From an uncultured Prevotellaceae bacterium (GTDB lineage: Bacteria > Bacteroidota > Bacteroidia > Bacteroidales > Bacteroidaceae), in contig CACXVS010000062.1 in assembly GCA_902771155.1 (NCBI GenBank), positions 1-9,757 of the forward strand: DNA of 9,757 bases. Direction: 5' to 3'. Shown here piece after piece: positions 5,686 through 9,757 of the stretch. Positions within the stretch are counted from its first letter, which is position 1. Each line of letters starts with the position of its first letter. The position numbers and the translations under genes are program-made. A model generated the notes under the pieces. The model saw only the letters and a program-made list of their open reading frames with translations, was not told the DNA's origin and did not search any database.

Positions 5686-8162
5686 GAAAGACCCTATACA
5701 TATTGTTATGTGCAGTTATCTTCTGCGTGAGTACGACCCGTGCACAGGACGATACGAAGATGCGCGAGGTGTATGCACAGGCAGAGAACGCCTATAGGAT
5801 AGGACGCATCGAACAAGCCCGGGAACTGCTGTTGCAGAACCTTAGTACCCTTCAGGGTAATTCACGCCAGAGTGCACTCCGCCTCATCGCCCTTACCTAT
5901 ATGGACGACTACGATATCCCGAAGGCCGAACAGTATGTGACACTCCTGCTGCAGCAGAACCCCTATTACAGTCCGTCGGCACAAGATCCGGCGACATTCA
6001 TCGAAATCGTCAACAACATCAAGGCGGGTATGACACCCACCATCACCACAGCCTCCAGTCAGGCAGAGAGTCTAGCCGAGGTGCCTGTGCCCACCACGCT
6101 CATCACTGCCGAGATGATCAAAACCAGCGGTGCCCGTAATCTGCAGGAGGTGCTGGCAGCCTATGTGCCAGGCATGAACCTCATCGACTGCAACGACGAT
6201 GTCAACATCGCCATGCGCGGCATCTACAGCAACACCCAGGAGAAGATCCTCATCATGCTCAACGGGCACCGCCTGAACAGCTACGCCACCAATACTGCCG
6301 CTCCCGACTTCAGTATCTCGTTAGAGAAAGTGAAGCAGATAGAGGTGCTGCGAGGCCCCGCCTCATCGCTCTATGGCGGTGTGGCCCTGACGGGTGTGGT
6401 GAACATCATCACTAAACAGGGTGCCGAGGTGGACGGTCTGCAGGCCAAGGTGTCAGCAGGCAACTATGGTCAGGTCAAGGTTGATGCCATCTTTGGCAAA
6501 CGTTATTTCGACATCGATCTGCTGGTATGGGGTAGTGGCTACCGTAACAGCGGCGAACGGTATGGCGATCAGTTTGTCCGTCTGGGGCGCATCGGCGATC
6601 ATCTCAACTACGACTTCGGACTGCAACTTGGCTGGAAAGGGTTCCAGTTCATGTATGATACGCACTTCTCACAGAAGGTGGCGCCTTACACCATGACATC
6701 GATGGCTAAAAGCTATGACCGTGAGCGTTACCTCTCCTACAATGGGTTGAAACCGAGTTTCAGCAACACTTCCCACCATGCCGATCTGAGTTACAGTCAC
6801 CTGTTGGGAAACCTGAATCTCAGGTATGCCCTCACTTATGATAAGTCGGATTATACGCGTTATCAGGCCATCAGCGACAGTCCGATGCCTAATTTGGCCT
6901 ATGCGCTCGACTTAAATGAGGTGCAGGACTCCTTGCTCAATATATATGGTGGCATCTCGCGCTATATGAATGGGCAGGAGCAGAACTATGGCTTCCAGGT
7001 GAAGGGTAACTATGCTTACGACATGGGCAACGGCCATAAGGGTAGCATCAGTTTCGGTGCTGAGTATGGTCACTTCCGTTCCGATGACTTCCGCTATCAG
7101 ATAAACTATGACTTCGGAAAAACATCTGTGGATAATCCTGACATACTTCAAGCGGGGCAGGGCAGTGAGAATAATGCCGACGTCTATCTGCAACTGAAGC
7201 ACCAGTGGCGATCGCTGATCCTGAATGCCGGACTGCGCTACGACTATAAGTCGCGTTTTGATGATACCAAAGCCAATGAGTTGTCACCTCGAATCGCACT
7301 GATCCTGCTGCAACCCAAGTGGAACCTGAAACTCAGTTACTCCAAGTCGTTTGTCGATGCCCCCTATATCTACCGTAAGACCAATATCATATTGATGATG
7401 ATGCTCGGCGGTAATCCCAAGAATGTTGAGAGCATCTCGCCCGAGCGTGTCCACTCCTTCCAACTCACCTTCGGTGGAAATAACTGGATTAAAGGCTTGA
7501 ATTTCGAGATCAACGGCTTCTATAACCGGGCCAACGATCTTATTATGACGCATCTCTTGGTATACAAGAATGCCAGTAAGAACGAGACCTGCGGCGTGGA
7601 ACTGATGGCCTCCTATAAGCAGCCGAAGTTTACAGCCGACTTCAACCTCACCTGGACAAACACCTTTAAGTCGAACCTCATGGGCTTGAGCATGGGCGAC
7701 TTAGTGAAAGAGGCCTATAACACCAATATTGATGCCAATAACAATACCCCAGCCATCATGTCGAACCTTGTTCTGGGATGGCAGGTGTTGCCACAACTGA
7801 AACTACACACCCACATCCTTTTCGAGAGTAAGCAGACCAGCCACAATACCGACCTCAACAATGTTCTTTTATATGATAAAGAAATCTACAAAGCCATTCA
7901 GTGCGACTTGGCAGGTGATGAGAAGGGAGCAATGATTGCAAGAGAAGCAGCCTTAGCACTCGCCCCTTACACCATCATGCATAAGGAGATGTCACCCCGA
8001 GCCATCGTCAATCTTGGTGGCGAATATACGTTGGGCCCAGTCACCTTCGGTCTGAACATCCACAACCTGTTTAACACCAGTTACAACCGCAGTGGCATGA
8101 ATACCAACCTCATCCCCCAGCAGGGCCGCTGGTTCCTCGCCAACGTCGGTTTCAAACTCTGA
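5682..8162 (+). CDS. TonB-dependent outer-membrane receptor with N-terminal TPR-like domain
   Basis: The 826-residue protein begins at ATG 5682, overlapping the sensor stop by ATGA. A signal peptide (about 1-21, LYILLCAVIFCVSTTRA) precedes a helical TPR-like domain (about 28-115: YAQAENAYRIGRIEQARELL, TYMDDYDIPKAEQYVTLLLQ). Then comes a linker ITTASSQAESLAEVPVPTT typical before a plug, the plug domain (about 130-245, with MIKTSGARNLQEVLAAYVPG, ILIMLNGHRLN and IEVLRGPASSLYGG) and a 22-strand-type barrel ending in the outer-membrane signature GRWFLANVGFKL. Length fits the family. There is no carboxypeptidase-regulatory-like N-domain and no SusD partner, so this is not a canonical SusCD glycan importer. 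The family imports siderophores, cobamides, peptides or other large ligands with TonB energy; the ligand here is unknown. Position directly after the sensor suggests linked sensing and uptake. Confidence 0.93.
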   Translation: MRKTLYILLCAVIFCVSTTRAQDDTKMREVYAQAENAYRIGRIEQARELLLQNLSTLQGNSRQSALRLIALTYMDDYDIPKAEQYVTLLLQQNPYYSPSAQDPATFIEIVNNIKAGMTPTITTASSQAESLAEVPVPTTLITAEMIKTSGARNLQEVLAAYVPGMNLIDCNDDVNIAMRGIYSNTQEKILIMLNGHRLNSYATNTAAPDFSISLEKVKQIEVLRGPASSLYGGVALTGVVNIITKQGAEVDGLQAKVSAGNYGQVKVDAIFGKRYFDIDLLVWGSGYRNSGERYGDQFVRLGRIGDHLNYDFGLQLGWKGFQFMYDTHFSQKVAPYTMTSMAKSYDRERYLSYNGLKPSFSNTSHHADLSYSHLLGNLNLRYALTYDKSDYTRYQAISDSPMPNLAYALDLNEVQDSLLNIYGGISRYMNGQEQNYGFQVKGNYAYDMGNGHKGSISFGAEYGHFRSDDFRYQINYDFGKTSVDNPDILQAGQGSENNADVYLQLKHQWRSLILNAGLRYDYKSRFDDTKANELSPRIALILLQPKWNLKLSYSKSFVDAPYIYRKTNIILMMMLGGNPKNVESISPERVHSFQLTFGGNNWIKGLNFEINGFYNRANDLIMTHLLVYKNASKNETCGVELMASYKQPKFTADFNLTWTNTFKSNLMGLSMGDLVKEAYNTNIDANNNTPAIMSNLVLGWQVLPQLKLHTHILFESKQTSHNTDLNNVLLYDKEIYKAIQCDLAGDEKGAMIAREAALALAPYTIMHKEMSPRAIVNLGGEYTLGPVTFGLNIHNLFNTSYNRSGMNTNLIPQQGRWFLANVGFKL

Positions 8163-8183
8163 TGTGACGACGTTTCTACTGCA

Positions 8184-8234
8184 TTGCTCCAAGATTTGAG
8201 TTTCAGCTCAAATTTTGGAGCAACTTTTTTGTTT
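8184..8234 (+). terminator. Strong intrinsic terminator at the end of the signalling operon
   Basis: A 17-bp stem (TTGCTCCAAGATTTGAG at 8184-8200 with CTCAAATTTTGGAGCAA at 8207-8223) has only one non-Watson-Crick pair, a G-U, and a 6-base loop TTTCAG. It is followed by C and six T residues (8225-8230). It lies 22 bases after the receptor stop. Confidence 0.9.
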
Positions 8235-8258
8235 ATCTCAAAAAAAACATTACCTTTG
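8229..8258 (+). promoter_or_regulatory. Candidate Bacteroidota sigma-ABfr promoter for the small-gene pair
   Basis: TACCTTTG at 8251-8258 fits the TAnnTTTG -7 element of Bacteroidota promoters. TTG at 8229-8231 sits 19 bases upstream, where the -33 element is expected; it overlaps the tail of the preceding terminator. Transcription would start near 8265 and give a leader of about 210 bases before the next gene. A second TAnnTTTG match, TAAATTTG at 8286-8293, is an alternative but has no well-placed TTG. Confidence 0.6.
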
Positions 8259-8293
8259 CAACGCAAAAATAACAAACCAGATTCTTAAATTTG

Positions 8294-8374
8294 ATGAGAA
8301 AACCGAATATTGACTCAAAATGCTGGGCAGCCTTCCTGAAGATGGGTGCCCGCCTTGAGAATTCTCCATCATAA
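8294..8374 (+). CDS. Possible 26-residue leader ORF
   Basis: ATG at 8294 opens a frame of 26 codons to TAA at 8372-8374. The product starts MRKPNIDSKCWAAFLKM and ends GARLENSPS. There is no clear ribosome-binding site, though Bacteroidota often lack one, and an A-rich stretch lies further upstream. It ends just before two adjacent hairpins in the leader of the 8476 gene, so it could act as a leader peptide, but an ORF of this size can occur by chance. I do not recognise the product. Confidence 0.25.
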   Translation: MRKPNIDSKCWAAFLKMGARLENSPS

Positions 8375-8390
8375 ATATCTATCCCTCTTG

Positions 8391-8436
8391 GGGCAAAGCT
8401 TTTTGTCCTTCGCTTCATAAACGGTTATGAAGTGAA
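8391..8436 (+). promoter_or_regulatory. Two adjacent hairpins in the leader of the small-gene pair
   Basis: Hairpin one pairs GGGCAAA (8391-8397) with TTTGTCC (8402-8408) across a GCTT loop, with one G-U pair. Hairpin two follows at once: TTCGCTTCATAA (8409-8420), loop ACGG, TTATGAAGTGAA (8425-8436), 12 pairs including one G-U. A weaker upstream stem joins GGGCA (8325-8329) and TGCCC (8347-8351). There is no immediate U-run, so termination is not the obvious role; RNA regulation, stability or a dispersed intergenic element are possible. Confidence 0.5.
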
Positions 8437-8475
8437 AACATCCTTTATTGTTTTATTTATTTAAACTAATTAATT

Positions 8476-8952
8476 ATGCAACTTAAAGAGAATTGCACAT
8501 ATTATTCTGCAAGAATATTTGGTATTGGGACTAAAGCCCAAAAATCATCATATGAGGAGAAAAACTTAAAGTTATGGAAGGTACTGAAAGATGATTTCAG
8601 TGAGAAGAAACTATTATCAGTTACAACCCCTAACGGTGAAAGGACATTTATCAGAGAGTATCAAGATGAACCAGCGCAGGGTCTTGCTTCAGTGATTTAC
8701 TCATCCGATAACGAAAAATACCTTGTGAACTATTTTATCACCGATCATAGTGTAGATATAGGAAGTGATAATCGAAATGAAGATCATAATAATGTAGATA
8801 TTATAGTTGAAGCATTGGAGTGTAGTCTAAATAAGGTTTTGGCTAAGCATTTTTTGTCTATTGAGTTTGAAAAATCAAGTTTGGATCATCAGAAAAAATC
8901 AGAGTTAATTTATTTTAACTTTGCTCTTGGTAATCTTTCCAATTTTAAGTAA
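8476..8952 (+). CDS. Hypothetical protein, first of a homologous small-gene pair
   Basis: This 158-residue protein is of unknown function. It has no signal peptide or membrane helix, so it is probably cytoplasmic, and it mixes beta-like and charged helical segments. Its coding sequence is visibly richer in A and T than the operon to the left (AAA, AAT, TTA and AGA codons), a sign that it may have been acquired by transfer. It is colinear with the next gene product: LW at 33-34, SVTTPNG at 48-54, SLNK at 117-120 and AKHFLS at 123-128 align with almost unchanged spacing. The two genes are 8 bases apart and surely co-transcribed. Such small homologous pairs in variable regions can be immunity or accessory proteins, but nothing here proves that. 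Start: ATG after an AT-rich tract, as usual in Bacteroidota. Confidence 0.8.
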   Translation: MQLKENCTYYSARIFGIGTKAQKSSYEEKNLKLWKVLKDDFSEKKLLSVTTPNGERTFIREYQDEPAQGLASVIYSSDNEKYLVNYFITDHSVDIGSDNRNEDHNNVDIIVEALECSLNKVLAKHFLSIEFEKSSLDHQKKSELIYFNFALGNLSNFK

Positions 8953-8960
8953 GATATAAT

Positions 8961-9521
8961 ATGGAATCAAAAATAAGTGAAGATCAGGTTTTGGAAATGA
9001 TCAAGAGATTACGTAAAATTCGATTTAACTGGCAAAAACATCGTTTCCTAAAAGTAGATATTGACAGTGTTGGACCTGATTCCAAAGAATTGTCTATTGA
9101 AGAAAGACGCAAATTATTATGGAATTTCATGGTTGATAATTATCGTGGCGGTGAGGTGGAAGAAGTTACGAGTCCAAATGGCAACAAAACTTATCTGAAA
9201 AAATGTGGTCAGTCTCCTTTATTGGGAGTAATATACTTTGTGTATAAATATAAAGAAGTTCATGCCATTGTCTTCTTATGGGTATGCCCCAAATTTTGTG
9301 TCATAAGTGTAGACTCTAATGATGCAGATCTTGACTATGATGAAATAAGAGAGATGATTGATGATAGTCTTAATAAAGCGATGGCAAAGCATTCGCTTTC
9401 TGTATGCCTTTCTGACGAATTGTCTATGGAAGATATGGATGCATACCGAGCTTATATGCGTGATCCAATTACAGAAAGTATATTTGAAGGGGACAGCTCT
9501 CCTTTTTTAGATATTACTTGA
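8961..9521 (+). CDS. Hypothetical protein, second of the homologous small-gene pair
   Basis: This 186-residue protein is unrecognised, with no signal peptide and no convincing membrane helix; the hydrophobic run HAIVFLWVCPKFCVISV (101-117) looks like core beta strands. It shares the frame LW (53-54), EVTSPNG (68-74), SLNK (136-139) and AKHSLS (142-147) with the protein encoded just upstream, with the same 16-residue step from LW to VT and only one residue difference from PNG to SLNK. It has an extra helical N-terminus (1-45, rich in Lys/Arg) and an acidic C-terminus (SDELSMEDMDAY to the end). It follows the first gene by 8 bases and has the same AT-rich codon use. Gene duplication followed by strong divergence, or acquisition as a pair, explains this best. 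Function is unknown. Confidence 0.8.
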   Translation: MESKISEDQVLEMIKRLRKIRFNWQKHRFLKVDIDSVGPDSKELSIEERRKLLWNFMVDNYRGGEVEEVTSPNGNKTYLKKCGQSPLLGVIYFVYKYKEVHAIVFLWVCPKFCVISVDSNDADLDYDEIREMIDDSLNKAMAKHSLSVCLSDELSMEDMDAYRAYMRDPITESIFEGDSSPFLDIT

Positions 9522-9608
9522 AACAAAATGGCCCAGTTATTTTGCACTGTTGAGATGGGTCTCTCAGATAAGTAATAATAGGTTTTAGTTATTCATAGAT
9601 TGTTGGCT

Positions 9609-9641
9609 GAAGGGGTCCGCAGTGATGCGCGCCCCTTCTTT
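9609..9641 (+). terminator. Hairpin terminator after the small-gene pair
   Basis: GAAGGGGT (9609-9616) pairs with GCCCCTTC (9631-9638), and CGCA (9618-9621) with TGCG (9626-9629), across a GTGA loop; a single C-C mismatch interrupts the stem. Only three T residues follow, so termination may be moderate. It lies 87 bases after the second stop. The remaining bases 9522-9608 show no gene. Confidence 0.65.
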
Positions 9642-9668
9642 AATCCCACCCCTCTTCATTGTAATACG

Positions 9669-9676
9669 TAACTTTG
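9669..9676 (+). promoter_or_regulatory. Candidate -7 promoter element for the gene entering at the right edge
   Basis: TAACTTTG fits the TAnnTTTG element, about 60 bases before the ATG at 9736. No well-placed TTG -33 element is visible. The exact reverse complement CAAAGTTA occurs at 9717-9724, and GCCAAAATTTC (9681-9691) can pair with GAAATTGGC (9709-9717), so the leader could fold into a hairpin. Confidence 0.5.
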
Positions 9677-9735
9677 TACCGCCAAAATTTCGTAATTTAA
9701 AACCACCAGAAATTGGCAAAGTTAAATAACCAACT

Positions 9736-9757
9736 ATGGTAAGTAATAAAATCGGGA
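9736..9757 (+). CDS. Start of an unidentified gene (3' partial)
   Basis: ATG at 9736 opens a frame reading MVSNKIG up to the window end. It follows a candidate TAnnTTTG promoter and an A-rich, AT-rich leader (GTTAAATAACCAACT), as is common in Bacteroidota. Seven codons are too few to name a family or to be sure the start is right. Confidence 0.35.

Noticed and set aside
5682..8162. Canonical SusC of a polysaccharide utilisation locus
   Set aside because: There is no SusD-like gene next to it, no carbohydrate-active enzyme in the window, and the N-terminal domain is TPR-like rather than carboxypeptidase-regulatory-like.
8233..8418. Minus-strand 61-codon frame covering the leader of the small-gene pair (contains GEFSRRAPIF)
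   Set aside because: It is mainly the complement of the hairpin leader and the plus-strand short ORF, has no promoter-like context, and overlaps the better-supported plus-strand promoter.
1..9757. tRNA, rRNA, insertion sequence, integrase or CRISPR
   Set aside because: No cloverleaf or rRNA core sequence, no transposase or recombinase motifs, no terminal inverted repeats with target duplication and no regularly spaced repeats were seen.

Overview
The window looks like a chromosomal segment from a member of the Bacteroidota, most likely a Prevotella/Segatella-type Bacteroidales. The grounds are a periplasmic-propeller sensor of the Reg_prop/Y_Y_Y type, a TonB-dependent receptor, TAnnTTTG promoter motifs, absence of strong Shine-Dalgarno sequences, and TACCTTTT/GGTAAAA-type intergenic repeats. 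This placement rests on family knowledge and was not tested by a search.

Region 1 (1-8162) is one tightly packed plus-strand operon. It holds the tail of a charged coiled-coil protein (1-152), a response regulator fused to a PP2C/SpoIIE-type phosphatase (176-1342), a membrane-anchored coiled-coil plus seven-bladed WD40-like propeller protein (1339-2877), a propeller/Y_Y_Y sensor with a histidine-kinase-like ATPase (2906-5685), and a TonB-dependent receptor with an N-terminal TPR-like domain (5682-8162). Two junctions overlap by 4 bases (GTGA at 1339, ATGA at 5682), and a 17-bp terminator hairpin closes the unit at 8184-8230. The layout suggests a trans-envelope signalling module running from outer-membrane receptor to periplasmic propeller sensor, ATPase domain, and cytoplasmic receiver-phosphatase, with the anchored WD40 protein as a scaffold.

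Two features make the sensor remarkable. First, a perfect 65-bp tandem duplication (3626-3690 and 3691-3755) shifts the frame and splits the gene; removing one copy restores a 904-codon reading frame. Second, the H-box phosphoacceptor His is replaced by Asp (GLVDRILNP where GIAHEINNP is typical), while the ATP-binding boxes are intact. The start of the same gene also carries octamer repeats in inverted orientation, the 3' set lying inside the signal-peptide codons, which are slippage-prone and could change the frame.

Region 2 (8163-8475) is an intergenic stretch with the terminator, a Bacteroidota-type promoter, a possible 26-codon ORF and a structured leader with adjacent hairpins. Region 3 (8476-9521) is a visibly AT-richer pair of small genes of unknown function that are diverged homologues of each other and were possibly acquired horizontally. 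Region 4 (9522-9757) holds a hairpin terminator, a second TAnnTTTG promoter and the first codons of another gene running off the end.
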